DNA of 64,000 bases from Micromonospora echinaurantiaca (GCF_900090235.1 NZ_LT607750.1:6405501-6469500); one strand, 5' to 3'. Counted from the stretch's first letter, positions 33,893-43,283 are shown. The notes: generated by a model from the letters alone, not told the origin. Program-made: numbers and translations.

Positions 33893-35706
33893 CAGCGCAG
33901 GCCCGCCTGCTCGGTGGCAGGTACCAGGTCGGCGAGCTGCTCGGCTACGGCGGCATGGCCGAGGTGCACCGCGGTCGCGACCTCCGGCTCGGGCGGGATG
34001 TCGCGATCAAGATGCTTCGGGCGGATCTGGCCCGGGACGCGACCTTCCAGATGCGGTTCCGCCGTGAGGCGCAGAACGCCGCGTCGCTCAACCACCCGGC
34101 GATCGTGGCCGTCTACGACACCGGCGAGGAGACCGCGCCGACCGGCGAGACGCTGCCGTTCATCGTGATGGAGTTCGTCAACGGGCGGACCCTCAAGGAG
34201 GTGCTCGGCGCCGAGGGGCGGCTCCAGCCGCGCCGGGCGCTGGAGATCTGCGCCGACATGTGCGCGGCGCTGGAGTTCAGCCACCGGCACGGCATCATCC
34301 ACCGGGACATCAAGCCCGGCAACGTGATGTTGACCCAGACCGGCCAGGTCAAGGTGATGGACTTCGGCATCGCCCGGGCGCTGGCCAGCGGCGCCACCAC
34401 CATGACGCAGACCAGCGCGGTGATCGGGACGGCCCAGTACCTCTCCCCGGAGCAGGCCCGGGGCGAGGCGGTGGACGCCCGCTCCGACGTCTACGCGGCC
34501 GGATGCGTGCTCTTCGAACTGCTCTGCGGCCACCCGCCGTTCGTCGGGGACAGCCCGGTCAGCGTCGCCTACCAGCACGTCCGGGAGGCGCCGCCGACGC
34601 CGAGCGACATCAACCCGGACGTCAACCCGGCGGTCGACGCGATCGTGCTCAAGGCGCTGTCGAAGAATCCGCTCAACCGCTACCAGAGCGCCGGCGAGAT
34701 GCGCGCCGACCTGCTCCGTGCGGCCGCCGGCCGGCCGGTGCTGGCCACCCCGGTGATGCGCGAGGACGAGACCATGCCGATGGCGCCGGCCGCCGGCGCG
34801 GCCGGCTACCCGCCGGCCCCCGGCGCCCCGCAGACCCGGCAGATCCCGGCCCGGGTCGGCGACCCGCGTCAGCGCAAGGCGTCGTCCTGGCTGATCGCCA
34901 CCTTCTCCGCGGTCGGCGTGCTCGCGGTGATCGCCCTGGTCGCCGCGCTGCTCTGGAACCAGCAGGCGGAGAAGCAGGTCACCGTGCCCACGGTGACCGG
35001 TCTGACCCAGGACCAGGCGTTCGCCCAGATCCAGCAGGCCGGCCTGGTACCCCAGGCCGGCGACCAGATCTTCAACGCCACCTGCCAGAAGGGCACGGTC
35101 GCCCAGCAGAACCCGCTTCCGAACGCCCGGCTCGAGGCGAACCAGGTGGTCACGGTCCAGGTCTGCGGCGGCCCGGCGACGAAGGCCATCCCGTCCGGGC
35201 TCGAGGGGTCGACGTACGAGAGCGCGAAGAAGCGGCTGGAGGACGAGGGCTTCGTGGTCGACCGGAAGGAGGCGGACAGCCCGGAGCGGAAGGACACCGT
35301 GCTCAAGGTGTCGCCGACCGAGGGCACGGCGGTCGCGGAGGGCGCGACGGTCACCCTCACCGTCTCCAAGGGCAACGTCGCTCAGGTGCCGAACGTCCTC
35401 AACGCCACCGCGGAGGACGCCCGGGACGAGCTGGAGGACGCCGGCTACCGGGTGGATGTGGAGCAGGGGGACGCGGTACCGGCCGACCGAGCGGGCCGGG
35501 TGCAGTCGCAGAACCCGAAGGCCGGTGAGCCCCTCGCGAAGGGCAAGACGGTGACCATCGTGGTCACTGTGCCGGAGGTGGTCGACCCGACGCCGACCGG
35601 CACGGCGACCCCGACGCCGACGAACACGCCCGACGGCGGTGGCGGCGGCTTCCCGCTGTTCCCGACCGCCCCGACGACCCCGCCGGCCCGCCTCTCCAAC
35701 GACTGA
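33889..35706 (+). CDS. pknB: PknB: PASTA Ser/Thr protein kinase
   Basis: A 605-residue receptor kinase. The kinase domain has GYGGMAEVHRG, Lys41, HRDIKPGN (Asp140), DFG and an activation loop with TTMTQTS, whose Thr residues are the likely autophosphorylation sites. One transmembrane helix (WLIATFSAVGVLAVIALVAALLW, about 334-356) is followed by three PASTA repeats, beginning about residues 364 (VTVPTVTGLT), 432 and 502 (QVPNVLNAT). A Thr/Pro/Gly tail follows. Mycobacterial PknB has four PASTA domains, so this one is shorter. The extracellular part senses muropeptides or lipid II. ATG 33889 is set by the ATGA overlap with pknA. Confidence 0.96.
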   Translation: MTAQARLLGGRYQVGELLGYGGMAEVHRGRDLRLGRDVAIKMLRADLARDATFQMRFRREAQNAASLNHPAIVAVYDTGEETAPTGETLPFIVMEFVNGRTLKEVLGAEGRLQPRRALEICADMCAALEFSHRHGIIHRDIKPGNVMLTQTGQVKVMDFGIARALASGATTMTQTSAVIGTAQYLSPEQARGEAVDARSDVYAAGCVLFELLCGHPPFVGDSPVSVAYQHVREAPPTPSDINPDVNPAVDAIVLKALSKNPLNRYQSAGEMRADLLRAAAGRPVLATPVMREDETMPMAPAAGAAGYPPAPGAPQTRQIPARVGDPRQRKASSWLIATFSAVGVLAVIALVAALLWNQQAEKQVTVPTVTGLTQDQAFAQIQQAGLVPQAGDQIFNATCQKGTVAQQNPLPNARLEANQVVTVQVCGGPATKAIPSGLEGSTYESAKKRLEDEGFVVDRKEADSPERKDTVLKVSPTEGTAVAEGATVTLTVSKGNVAQVPNVLNATAEDARDELEDAGYRVDVEQGDAVPADRAGRVQSQNPKAGEPLAKGKTVTIVVTVPEVVDPTPTGTATPTPTNTPDGGGGGFPLFPTAPTTPPARLSND

Positions 35707-35772
35707 TGCGGCGTCCACCTCGGCTGGCGAGGGCGCACCGGTGAGGTTACGGCTGCTCGTCGGAAGCAGTTG

Positions 35773-36468
35773 GTGAGAGCCGTGACCGGCCGTTCCGGCT
35801 TGGCGCTCCGGTGGCGGCGGCACCTGGTACGCGGGGTCGCGCTGGGTCTGGGCGCGCTGCTGCTGAGCAGCCTTCCGTGGCTGTGGACGACGATGGGCGC
35901 GTACGGGCACGTGTACGACGAGGCGGAGGCGCCCACCGCCGACGTCGTGATCGTCCTGGGCACCGCGGTGGCGGCGGACGGGCGGCAACCGGGGGACCGG
36001 CTCGCCGGCCGCCTGGAGACGGCTGCTGCGCTGGTGCACAGCGAGCGCGCCCGGGTGGTGTTGGTCTCGGGCGACGGGGGCGGGACGTCCGGTGACGAGC
36101 CGGCGGTGATGACCTCGTACCTGACCGAGCGGCTCGGTGTCGATCCGGGCCGCGTCGTGGCCGACCCGTTCGGCCTGGACACGTACGACAGCTGTGCGCG
36201 GGCGCGCGAGGTGTACGGCGTCGAGCGGGCCCTGATCGTGACCCAGTCCTATCACCTGTCACGAGCGGTGACGCTGTGCCGACACCTCGGCCTCGATGTC
36301 GACGGAGTGGCCGCCCGGTGCTCCGGCTGCGGGTCCGCCGTGCTCGTCGGGAAAGCGGTCCGGGAGTACTTCGCCAGTGGCAAGGCGGCGTGGGACGCGT
36401 TCCGACGCAGGCCGCCGGCGGTCCACTCGCCCGCGAACCCGGGGATCCAGGACGCGCTGAAGGGCTGA
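35773..36468 (+). CDS. SanA/YdcF-type DUF218 membrane protein
   Basis: A 231-residue protein with an N-terminal transmembrane helix (VRGVALGLGALLLSSLPWLWTT) and a DUF218 domain. Signature: ADVVIVLGTAVAADGRQPGDRLAGRLETAAALVHSERARVVLVSGDGG, then the conserved Glu (GDEPAVMTSYLTERLGV) and LIVTQSYHLSRAVTLCRHLG. The SanA relatives affect envelope barrier function and vancomycin sensitivity; the reaction is unknown. GTG 35773 is chosen, with GGAAG upstream. It follows pknB by 66 bases and may be part of the same envelope operon. Confidence 0.85.
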   Translation: MRAVTGRSGLALRWRRHLVRGVALGLGALLLSSLPWLWTTMGAYGHVYDEAEAPTADVVIVLGTAVAADGRQPGDRLAGRLETAAALVHSERARVVLVSGDGGGTSGDEPAVMTSYLTERLGVDPGRVVADPFGLDTYDSCARAREVYGVERALIVTQSYHLSRAVTLCRHLGLDVDGVAARCSGCGSAVLVGKAVREYFASGKAAWDAFRRRPPAVHSPANPGIQDALKG

Positions 36469-36480
36469 CCGTCCGACGGG

Positions 36481-37131
36481 TCAGGTGGTGGCGAAGGCGG
36501 CGCGGCGGCGCGCGTCCACCTCGGCGGCGAGTTCCGGGGCGCGCTCCAGCGCCTCCGGGTGACCGCAGCCGGCCAGCCAGTTCGCCAGCATCAGGTGGCC
36601 GCCCTCGGTGAGCACCGACTCGGGGTGGAACTGGACGCCCTCGATCGGCAGCGTGCGGTGGCGCATCGCCATCACCACGCCGGAGCCGGTCCAGCCGGTG
36701 ACCTCCAGCTCGTTCGGCAGCGTCTCGGGCAGCACGGCCAGCGAGTGGTAGCGGGTCGCGGTGAACGGGTCGGGTAGGCCGGCGAGCACGCCGACCCCGT
36801 CGTGCCGCACCTCGGAGGTCTTGCCGTGCAGCAGTTCGGGGGCGCGGGCCACGGTGGCGCCGAACGCCTCGCCGATCGCCTGGTGGCCGAGGCAGACCCC
36901 GAAGATGGGCAGCTGGCCGGCGTAGGCGCGGATGACGTCGAGGCAGATGCCGGCCCGGTCGGGGCTGCCCGGCCCGGGCGAGAGCAGGACGCCAGCCGCG
37001 CCGACCCGCCCCACCTCGGCCACGTCGATCTCGTCGTTGCGGCGTACCTCGCACTCCACGCCGAGCTGGCCCAGGTACTGCACCAGGTTGAAGACGAACG
37101 AGTCGTAGTTGTCGATCACCAGGACGCGCAT
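36481..37131 (-). CDS. Type 1 glutamine amidotransferase (PabA/TrpG)
   Basis: A 216-residue amidotransferase subunit for aminodeoxychorismate or anthranilate synthase. It releases ammonia from glutamine for folate or tryptophan synthesis. Catalytic triad: Cys80 (FGVCLGHQ), His169 and Glu171 (QFHPES). The oxyanion SPGPGSP is at about 51-57. Actinobacteria keep this gene beside pknB, often called trpG, with the synthase subunit elsewhere, so it may serve both enzymes. It is the last gene of a minus-strand operon with the sortase and DUF881 genes (4-base gap). Confidence 0.93.
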   Translation of the reverse strand: MRVLVIDNYDSFVFNLVQYLGQLGVECEVRRNDEIDVAEVGRVGAAGVLLSPGPGSPDRAGICLDVIRAYAGQLPIFGVCLGHQAIGEAFGATVARAPELLHGKTSEVRHDGVGVLAGLPDPFTATRYHSLAVLPETLPNELEVTGWTGSGVVMAMRHRTLPIEGVQFHPESVLTEGGHLMLANWLAGCGHPEALERAPELAAEVDARRRAAFATT

Positions 37132-37135
37132 CGAC

Positions 37136-37417
37136 TCACCTGTCCGGAGAGGGGGGCGGGGTGTTGTTCCGCTCGGTGTCGTACGGCAGGTCGTGCTCGT
37201 CGCCCGGGGGCGCGTCCCCCGGCACCACGTCGCCACCGGGGTCACCGGGTACGCCGGAGTCCTGGGTGACCTGCACGTCGTCGAAGGGCAGCAGCGGCTC
37301 GGCCCAGGGGAAGACCACGTACCAGAGCAGGGCCACCATCGCGGCGGCGATCAGCACGCTGCCGGTGAGCTTGCCGGGCAGCCCGAACGGGAGCTTCCGC
37401 CAGATCCAGGCGTACAC
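37136..37417 (-). CDS. Small single-helix membrane protein, unknown
   Basis: A 93-residue protein. It has a GTG start, basic WIWRKLPFGLPGKL, one transmembrane helix (SVLIAAAMVALLWYVVFPWAEPLL) and an acidic, Pro/Gly-rich outside tail (DVQVTQDSGVPGDPGGDVVPGDAPPGDEHDLPYDTERN). It is tightly placed between the sortase and amidotransferase genes (4-base gaps on each side). A role with the sortase or in division is plausible from position only. Confidence 0.8.
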   Translation of the reverse strand: MYAWIWRKLPFGLPGKLTGSVLIAAAMVALLWYVVFPWAEPLLPFDDVQVTQDSGVPGDPGGDVVPGDAPPGDEHDLPYDTERNNTPPPSPDR

Positions 37418-37421
37418 GCCG

Positions 37422-39338
37422 TCAGCCTCCCAGCTCCGCCGGGCGACCCGCCGACTTCGGCTGGGAACGGTCCAGCTCGGCGTGGATGATCAGGCGTTGG
37501 TAGTTGTCGAACTTCGGGTTGCAGGTGGTCAGCGTGAGCATCCGCTGGGTCGGCTTCTGGCCCGGCTTGCCCGGCACCGGCGCCACCACCTCGACCTGGG
37601 TCGGCTTCACGATGTGGTTGCGGGTCACCTTGTAGACGTACCAGGTGTTCTTGTCCTCGACCACGATGGCGTCGCCGTCGTGCAGCTCGTCCAGCCGCCA
37701 GAAGGTGGCCCGGTTGCGGTGCCCGGCCACCGAGAAGTTGCCCACCTGGCCGGGCATGGCGCTGGTCGGGTAGTGGCCCGGCGCGTACCGGATGTCCTTC
37801 TGGGTGACGCCCTCGACCACCACCCAGTTCTTGTCCAGCTTCGGGATGTAGAGGCCGGCGATCGGCTTGCCCTGCACCGGTGGCTTGGGCTTGGCGGTCG
37901 GGCTGGCGCTGGCCGACGGCGCCACGGTCGGGTCGCCGTCCGGCCCCCACGCCTGCGCCAACTGCTGGCTGAGGTCGTTCTGGTGGGCGTCCACGATCGC
38001 CGACTTGCCCCACACCTCGTAGCCGGCGAAGAGGAGCACCACCAGCCCGAACGTGATCAGCACCTCGCCGGTGACCCGGATGCCGGCGCGCAGCCGGGAG
38101 GCGAGCGACGGGCGGGTCAGCTCCGAGTAGACGCTCCGGTAGCCCTCGCCGGTCTGCTCCGGCCGGAGCTGGACCACCCGCTCACCGCGGCGCGGGCGGA
38201 GCGGCTCGTCCACGTTCTCCGAGTCGCCGGCCGGGTCGGTGGGCGTACGCGGGACGGCACCCATCAGAGCGGTCGAGTCGACGGCGGGCGGGCCGCCCGG
38301 CGTACGCCCGGTGACGGCCGGGATCAGCGCGGTGGCCGCGGGGTCGGCGGCGCGGTCGGGGCTGGCCGGGGAGACCGGGGTGGCCGGCCCGGCACCCGCC
38401 GTGGCGGGGCGGGCGACCTGCGGAAGGAACGCGGTCGGCGCGTCCGTGGCGGGCGTGGGTCGCCCGGCCGGGGTCTCGGCGCGGTCGGCGAGCGGGTTCG
38501 CGGCCGGGCCGGACCGGGCGGGCGAGACCGGCCGGTCGGCGTCGAGCGGCGCGCCGGACAAGCCCGGCGCCGCCGGGCCGCGTGGCGTGAGCGGGGCCGC
38601 CGGCCGGAGGGTGCCGTTGCCCGGCCACGGCGGCGGCGCACCGGTGTGCCCCGGCCCCGTGGCGGCCGGGGAGTCGGTGTGGCTCGGCCCGGTCGGCGTG
38701 GCTGGTTGGCCAGGCACAGTGGCGGGCCGGCCGGGACCGGCGCCGGTCCACTCGGACGCCCCGCCCGGCCGCTCTGGCGCGTTGCCGGGCCGCTCGGAGG
38801 CGTTGCCGGATCGCTCGGCGACGGGGTGACCGGAGACGTCGGGCAGCCCGGTCGGGCCGGTGGCGGCCGCGCGGGGCTCGGTGGGCGCACCGGCTCGGCC
38901 GGGGTTCGCCGGCCAGCCCGGCTGCTGCTGCGCGGCCGGAGTACGCGCCGGATCGGCCGACCACGCCGGGCCGGTGGACGATTGCGGGCCGGGCGGATCG
39001 GCGAACCAGCCGGCCCCCGTGGCGGGGGTCGGGTCGGCGGGCCAGCCCCGTTCCGCGGACCGCCCGGGCCGGACACCCTCGGCGGTCCAGTCCGGCTGGT
39101 TCGCGCGGGTGGGCTCGGCGGGGCGCGGCACGTCGACCGGGTCGCGCCCGGGGGCCTGGCTGCCGCCCGAGGGCCCGGCTGCCACGTTGCGCGGCAGGAC
39201 CGGATCCGGCCAGCCGCCCGTCGGGCGGGGCGTCGGAGCGGGCCGGTCGGTCTTGGGGATGAACGCGGTCGGCTCGTCGGCCGGGTCGCGGTGTCGCCCG
39301 TCCCGGCTCTCCCACCAGTCCTCCGGCGCGCGACTCAC
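37422..39338 (-). CDS. Class E sortase with long disordered N-terminus
   Basis: A 638-residue transpeptidase that anchors secreted proteins to the cell wall. The catalytic domain is at the C-terminus: His540 (SVAGHRN), Cys606 (TLTTCNPKF) and Arg615 (NYQRLI). The TLTTC-type motif fits class E, which recognises LAXTG-type signals. One transmembrane helix is at about 426-443. The first 400 residues are Pro/Ala/Gly-rich and repetitive ([16 protein letters not shown]), presumably cytoplasmic and disordered. Class E sortases are usually 200-350 residues, so this N-terminal extension is exceptional. GTG 39338 overlaps the DUF881 stop (GTGA). Confidence 0.92.
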   Translation of the reverse strand: MSRAPEDWWESRDGRHRDPADEPTAFIPKTDRPAPTPRPTGGWPDPVLPRNVAAGPSGGSQAPGRDPVDVPRPAEPTRANQPDWTAEGVRPGRSAERGWPADPTPATGAGWFADPPGPQSSTGPAWSADPARTPAAQQQPGWPANPGRAGAPTEPRAAATGPTGLPDVSGHPVAERSGNASERPGNAPERPGGASEWTGAGPGRPATVPGQPATPTGPSHTDSPAATGPGHTGAPPPWPGNGTLRPAAPLTPRGPAAPGLSGAPLDADRPVSPARSGPAANPLADRAETPAGRPTPATDAPTAFLPQVARPATAGAGPATPVSPASPDRAADPAATALIPAVTGRTPGGPPAVDSTALMGAVPRTPTDPAGDSENVDEPLRPRRGERVVQLRPEQTGEGYRSVYSELTRPSLASRLRAGIRVTGEVLITFGLVVLLFAGYEVWGKSAIVDAHQNDLSQQLAQAWGPDGDPTVAPSASASPTAKPKPPVQGKPIAGLYIPKLDKNWVVVEGVTQKDIRYAPGHYPTSAMPGQVGNFSVAGHRNRATFWRLDELHDGDAIVVEDKNTWYVYKVTRNHIVKPTQVEVVAPVPGKPGQKPTQRMLTLTTCNPKFDNYQRLIIHAELDRSQPKSAGRPAELGG

Positions 39339-40141
39339 CGGGGCACCGTCGCCGAACGCAGGGCGGTCGAGTCCTCGAACGCCGGGACGGTCACCGTGGA
39401 GACGTACTCCTTGTAGCCGAGCTGGTAGTGGTCGACCGCGTCCTTGAACAACCGGACTCCCTCAGAGCCGGCGAGGGCCTGCTGGAGGGCAGCGGGATCG
39501 CCGATTGCTACGATCTTGAATGGCGGGGAGTACACCCGACCGTGCAGCAGCAGGGTGTTACCCACGCAGCGTACCGCGCTGGTGGCGAGCACGCGGACGT
39601 TCATGATTGACATGGCCTCCGCGCCGCCTGCCCAGAGCGCGTTCACCACCGCCTGGACGTCGCCCTGGTGGACGACCAGGTAGTCGTTGCTGACCCCTTC
39701 GGGCAGGTTCTGCTCGCTGCGCCGGGGGGCGTCGTTGAGTTCCACCGTGACGCCCGGCCCGGTGAGGGCGGTGAAGCCGGCGGCCTCCCGGGCGGCGTCG
39801 GCTCGCTGCTGCTGTTCCTTGATCGGTCCGTCGGTGTCGGCCAGCGCGCTGGTCTGCTGCTCCACCTCGTGGCGGAGCGCCGCGGCCTGGCGCTCGCTCG
39901 CCGCCACCTGCTCGCGGCGGTCCTCGATCAACTGGTTGAGCTGGGGCCGCCGGTCCTCGCGCAGCGCGGTGCCGCCGGCCGTGGTGGCGGTGGTGGTGAA
40001 GAGCAGTCCGGCCGCGGCGGCGATCAGCGGCACGCCGATCGACCAGCCCGGTCGTCGCTGCCGAGGTCGCCGGGGCAGCAGCGCGGCGACGGCCCGCCGG
40101 AGCACCTTCTGCCAGGAGGCCGCGCCGGATGTGTACTCCAC
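39335..40141 (-). CDS. DUF881 membrane protein
   Basis: A 268-residue protein with one transmembrane helix near residue 45 ([25 protein letters not shown]), a coiled-coil stretch ([29 protein letters not shown]) and the DUF881 domain ([18 protein letters not shown] ... [16 protein letters not shown] ... [18 protein letters not shown]). DUF881 proteins are coiled-coil division-associated proteins encoded beside crgA in actinobacteria. GTG 40141 has GGAAGGAA upstream and begins [10 protein letters not shown]; the open frame extends to 40180. It is first in the operon with sortase and amidotransferase. Confidence 0.88.
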   Translation of the reverse strand: MEYTSGAASWQKVLRRAVAALLPRRPRQRRPGWSIGVPLIAAAAGLLFTTTATTAGGTALREDRRPQLNQLIEDRREQVAASERQAAALRHEVEQQTSALADTDGPIKEQQQRADAAREAAGFTALTGPGVTVELNDAPRRSEQNLPEGVSNDYLVVHQGDVQAVVNALWAGGAEAMSIMNVRVLATSAVRCVGNTLLLHGRVYSPPFKIVAIGDPAALQQALAGSEGVRLFKDAVDHYQLGYKEYVSTVTVPAFEDSTALRSATVPR

Positions 40142-40195
40142 CGAGCGTTCCTTCCGCGTCGTCTGGTTTCGGCCCGGCACCGTGCGAGCTGATGC

Positions 40196-40228
40196 GGTGA
40201 CCGATTCGCCCCGCCTTTTTCGGTCACC
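40196..40228. promoter_or_regulatory. Inverted repeat between divergent DUF881 and crgA genes
   Basis: A perfect 9-bp dyad GGTGACCGA-N15-TCGGTCACC, 55 bases upstream of the DUF881 start. It is a possible operator. The T-rich spacer end (CCGCCTTTTT) makes a terminator-like alternative possible. Confidence 0.4.
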
Positions 40229-40370
40229 CGGTGCACCGGCCTGACCCCATTCGTGGCCTGGACGGGTCTTCGGGACTACGCTAGCTGTCGAACATTATTG
40301 GCCATGGACCGTCGCCCCCGCGCCCGGTTGTCAGGCCGGACGAGGTCAGTCATCCCCTCTGGAGAGCGTC

Positions 40371-40634
40371 GTGCCCAAGTCTCAGGTCCGCAAGAAGAAG
40401 GTGTACACCCCGCCGACGGACGTGCGTCCGACGGCGACGGCGGCGACGCGTAAGCCTAGCCCGGTGTGGTTGCCGGTCACCGCGGTCGCGCTCATCGTCG
40501 GCGGTATCGGCTGGCTGGTGGTCTACTACCTGTCCGAGCAGGAGTACCCGGTCATGTCGTGGGGTTACTGGAACCTCGCGGTCGGCTTCGGCGCGATGGT
40601 CGCCTCGCTGCTCCTGCTCTCCCGCTGGCGCTGA
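40371..40634 (+). CDS. crgA: CrgA: cell division protein
   Basis: An 87-residue protein with the CrgA layout. A basic N-terminus (MPKSQVRKKKVYTPPTDVRP) is followed by two transmembrane helices (WLPVTAVALIVGGIGWLVVYYLS and WNLAVGFGAMVASLLLLSRWR) joined by EQEYPVMSWGY. It recruits or restrains FtsZ/FtsI at the septum in Streptomyces and mycobacteria. GTG 40371 follows a GGAGAG site. It is divergent from the DUF881-sortase-amidotransferase operon, the standard context for this gene. Confidence 0.95.
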   Translation: MPKSQVRKKKVYTPPTDVRPTATAATRKPSPVWLPVTAVALIVGGIGWLVVYYLSEQEYPVMSWGYWNLAVGFGAMVASLLLLSRWR

Positions 40635-40656
40635 CCCCCGACCGCCGCCGCTGACC

Positions 40657-40744
40657 GCGGCGGCAGCGGCACCCAGGGCCCGGCGTGCGTCGCGGCGGCG
40701 GCGCACCCAGGGCCGGCGTGGGCGGCGCGGCGGCAGCGGCACCC
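40657..40744. repeat. Degenerate 35-bp tandem repeats
   Basis: Two and a half units of a CGGCGGCAGCGGCACCCAGG-type word followed by GCC(C)GGCGTG, directly after crgA. Confidence 0.55.
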
Positions 40745-40863
40745 GCTCCGCCCGGCTCCTGTGCGGCAATCCACATCACTCGACGCGGCCCCTGCCCGGC
40801 GGTTCCGGGCGGGGGACCCTATGGTGTGCGCAGGGCGGCGTGGCCGGGTGCGAGAAGACTCAC

Positions 40864-40893
40864 GTTACCGCTGGGTAACCTTGCGCGTAGGCT
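40864..40893 (+). promoter_or_regulatory. Promoter with palindromic operator for the etfD transcript
   Basis: TTACCG (-35, 40865-40870) and TAGGCT (-10, 40888-40893) are spaced 17 bp. A perfect dyad GTTACC-N4-GGTAAC (40864-40879) covers the -35. A repressor binding there would block polymerase. Confidence 0.6.
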
Positions 40894-40900
40894 GCACTGC

Positions 40901-40975
40901 ATGACCGAGCGGAGCGAGGTCATCGACCGGTCCGGTCGAGGGTGCGGCAGCGGCGACTCGCCGATCGCGCCCTGA
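40901..40975 (+). CDS. 24-residue leaderless leader ORF upstream of etfD
   Basis: The ORF starts MTERSEVIDRSGRG and stops at TGA 40973. Its ATG is seven bases after the -10 box, so it would be the first codon of the transcript. The MTERSE start resembles the MSERQR start of the repeat ORFs at 17271. It is in the same frame as etfD but ends 57 bases before it. Leader-peptide function is inference. Confidence 0.45.
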   Translation: MTERSEVIDRSGRGCGSGDSPIAP

Positions 40976-41032
40976 CCCGGCCCCCGGTCGCCGAGCCGCT
41001 CGCCAGGCAGCAGACCGGGGAGGCCAATCTCG

Positions 41033-43228
41033 ATGGGCAGCGTCCAGATCGTCACCACGATCCTCGCGTTCGCCATCACCGCCGTGGCGGTGGGGCTGGC
41101 GGTACGCGCGGTCATGAAGATGACGGCCGTCATCCGGCTGGGTCAGCCCGACCCGGAGCGGTTCGGGAACAAGGGCACCCGCACGAAGACCATGCTGGTC
41201 GAGACCGCCGGCCACACCCGGATGCTCCGGTGGAGCGTGGTCGGCGCGGCGCACTGGTTCGTGATGATCGCCTTCGTCGTGCTCTCGCTGCTGGTGCTCG
41301 AGGCGTACTTCGAGGTGGTCAGCACCACCGGTGAGCTGCCGGTGATCGGGCACTGGACGATCTTCGGCCTGGCCACCGAGGTCATCGGGGTGCTCGGCCT
41401 GGTCGGCATCGTGGTGCTGATGGCGATCCGGCTGCGCAACCGGCCCACCCGGCCGGGCGGCCGCTCCCGGTTCACCGGCTCCACCATGTGGCAGGGCTAC
41501 TTCGTCGAGTGGGTCGTGCTGCTGGTCCTGATCTTCGGCTTCCTGATCCGTGGCTTCAAGGTCGCCACCGACCACTTCGTGTACCCGGCCTGGGCCACCC
41601 CGGTCAGCCACGCCATCGGCGCCGCGCTGCCGAACTGGGAGGCGGGCGTCAGCCTCGCCGCGCTGATCAAGATCGTCATCTCGATGACCTGGCTCATCGT
41701 CATCTCGCTGAACGTCACCATGGGCGTGGCCTGGCACCGCTTCCTGGCATTCCCGAACATCTTCTTCAAGCGCAACCCGGACCGGGCCGGCTCCGGCCTC
41801 GGCGCGCTGCGGCCGATGATGAGCGCCGGCAAGCCGCTCGACTTCGAGGAGGCCGACCCGGAGAAGGACCAGTTCGGCGTCGCCCAGGTGGAGCAGTTCA
41901 CCTGGAAGGGCCTGCTGGACTTCAGCACCTGCACCGAGTGCGGCCGCTGCCAGTCGCAGTGCCCGGCGTGGAACACCGGCAAGCCGCTGTCGCCGAAGCT
42001 GCTGGTGCTGAGCCTGCGCGACCACGCGTACGCCAAGGCGCCCTACCTGCTGGCCGGCGGCGGCAAGGACCTGACCGGTGAGGAGAAGGCCACCGCCGCC
42101 CAGCTCGCGCACGTCGACGTGCTCGCCCTCGCCGAGGCCGACAAGCCGCTGATCGGCACGGCCGAGGAGGGCGGCGTCATCGACCCGGACGTGCTCTGGT
42201 CCTGCACCACCTGCGGCGCCTGCGTCGAGCAGTGCCCGGTGGACATCGAGCACGTCGACCACATCGTCGACATGCGTCGCTACCAGGTGCTCATCGAGTC
42301 GAGCTTCCCGTCCGAGGCCGGCGTGATGCTGCGCAACCTGGAGAACAAGGGCAACCCGTGGGGCGCCCCGCAGAACACCCGCGAGGACTGGACCAAGGGC
42401 CTGGACTTCGAGGTGCCGCGGGTCGGCGAGGTCGAGGACTTCGAGTACCTCTTCTGGGTCGGCTGCGCCGGCGCGTTCGAGGACCGGGCCAAGAAGACCA
42501 CCCGGGCGGTCGCCACGCTGCTCAACGAGGCGGGCGTGAAGTTCGCGATCCTCGGCGAGGGCGAGACCTGCTCGGGCGACCCGGCCCGCCGGATCGGCAA
42601 CGAGTTCGTCTTCCAGATGCTCGCCCAGCAGAACGTCGAGACGCTCAACGAGGCGTTCGGCGACCGGGAGAAGAGCAAGCGGAAGATCGTCGCGACCTGC
42701 CCGCACTGCTTCAACACCCTGGGCAACGAGTACGGCCAGCTCGGCGGCGAGTTCGAGGTGGTGCACCACACCCAGCTGCTGGCCCACCTGGTCGCCACCG
42801 GCAAGCTCACCCCGGTGCAGCCGGTCGACGGCGGCGTCACCTACCACGACCCCTGCTACCTGGGCCGGCACAACCGGGTCTTCGCCCCGCCGCGTGAGGT
42901 GCTCGGCACCGCGATCTCCGGCGAGCTCACCGAGATGCCGCGGAACAGCGAGCGCTCCTTCTGCTGCGGTGCCGGCGGCGCCCGGATGTGGATGGAGGAG
43001 AAGATCGGCAAGCGGATCAACGTGGAGCGGGTCGAGGAGGCCATGTCCACCGGGGCGAAGACGGTCGCCGTCGGCTGCCCGTTCTGCTCGACGATGCTCA
43101 ACGACGGTGTGAACGGCAAGGGCGCCAGCGAGCAGGTCGAGGTGGTCGACGTGGCCAGCGTGCTGCTCCGTTCGGTCAAGCCGGAGCAGGCGCAGGGCGA
43201 CAAGGAGACCGAGCCGGTCGCCGGCTGA
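41033..43228 (+). CDS. etfD: EtfD-like membrane Fe-S oxidoreductase
   Basis: A 731-residue membrane protein of the heterodisulfide-reductase/glycolate-oxidase Fe-S type, matching the mycobacterial EtfD (Rv0338c) plan. About five to six transmembrane helices fill residues 1-235. Two 4Fe-4S ferredoxin motifs follow, CTECGRCQSQC (from Cys300) and CTTCGACVEQC (from Cys391). Two CCG domains come last (CPHCFNTLGNEY; HDPCYLGRHN with CCGAGGARMWMEE and GCPFCSTML). EtfD takes electrons from ETF during acyl-CoA beta-oxidation and passes them to the quinone pool. This fits the acyl-CoA dehydrogenase at 7504. ATG 41033 has GGGGAGG nine bases upstream. Confidence 0.85.
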   Translation: MGSVQIVTTILAFAITAVAVGLAVRAVMKMTAVIRLGQPDPERFGNKGTRTKTMLVETAGHTRMLRWSVVGAAHWFVMIAFVVLSLLVLEAYFEVVSTTGELPVIGHWTIFGLATEVIGVLGLVGIVVLMAIRLRNRPTRPGGRSRFTGSTMWQGYFVEWVVLLVLIFGFLIRGFKVATDHFVYPAWATPVSHAIGAALPNWEAGVSLAALIKIVISMTWLIVISLNVTMGVAWHRFLAFPNIFFKRNPDRAGSGLGALRPMMSAGKPLDFEEADPEKDQFGVAQVEQFTWKGLLDFSTCTECGRCQSQCPAWNTGKPLSPKLLVLSLRDHAYAKAPYLLAGGGKDLTGEEKATAAQLAHVDVLALAEADKPLIGTAEEGGVIDPDVLWSCTTCGACVEQCPVDIEHVDHIVDMRRYQVLIESSFPSEAGVMLRNLENKGNPWGAPQNTREDWTKGLDFEVPRVGEVEDFEYLFWVGCAGAFEDRAKKTTRAVATLLNEAGVKFAILGEGETCSGDPARRIGNEFVFQMLAQQNVETLNEAFGDREKSKRKIVATCPHCFNTLGNEYGQLGGEFEVVHHTQLLAHLVATGKLTPVQPVDGGVTYHDPCYLGRHNRVFAPPREVLGTAISGELTEMPRNSERSFCCGAGGARMWMEEKIGKRINVERVEEAMSTGAKTVAVGCPFCSTMLNDGVNGKGASEQVEVVDVASVLLRSVKPEQAQGDKETEPVAG

Positions 43229-43234
43229 GGCGTA

Positions 43235-43282
43235 CCGCCGCGGGCGCGGTGCCACCGGGAGGTGGTGCCGCGTCCGCGGCGG
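43235..43282. terminator. Bidirectional terminator hairpin
   Basis: A long stem of about 20 bp, CCGCCGCGG...GCCACC with GGTGG...CCGCGGCGG, having a few mismatches and a four-base loop, between convergent genes. Confidence 0.75.
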
Positions 43283-43283
43283 T

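Larger units (their letters stand above)
40635..40900. other. Intergenic region between crgA and the etfD leader
   Basis: A GC-rich repeat occupies 40657-40744 and the operator/promoter of the next transcript occupies 40864-40893. No gene is seen. Confidence 0.6.
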
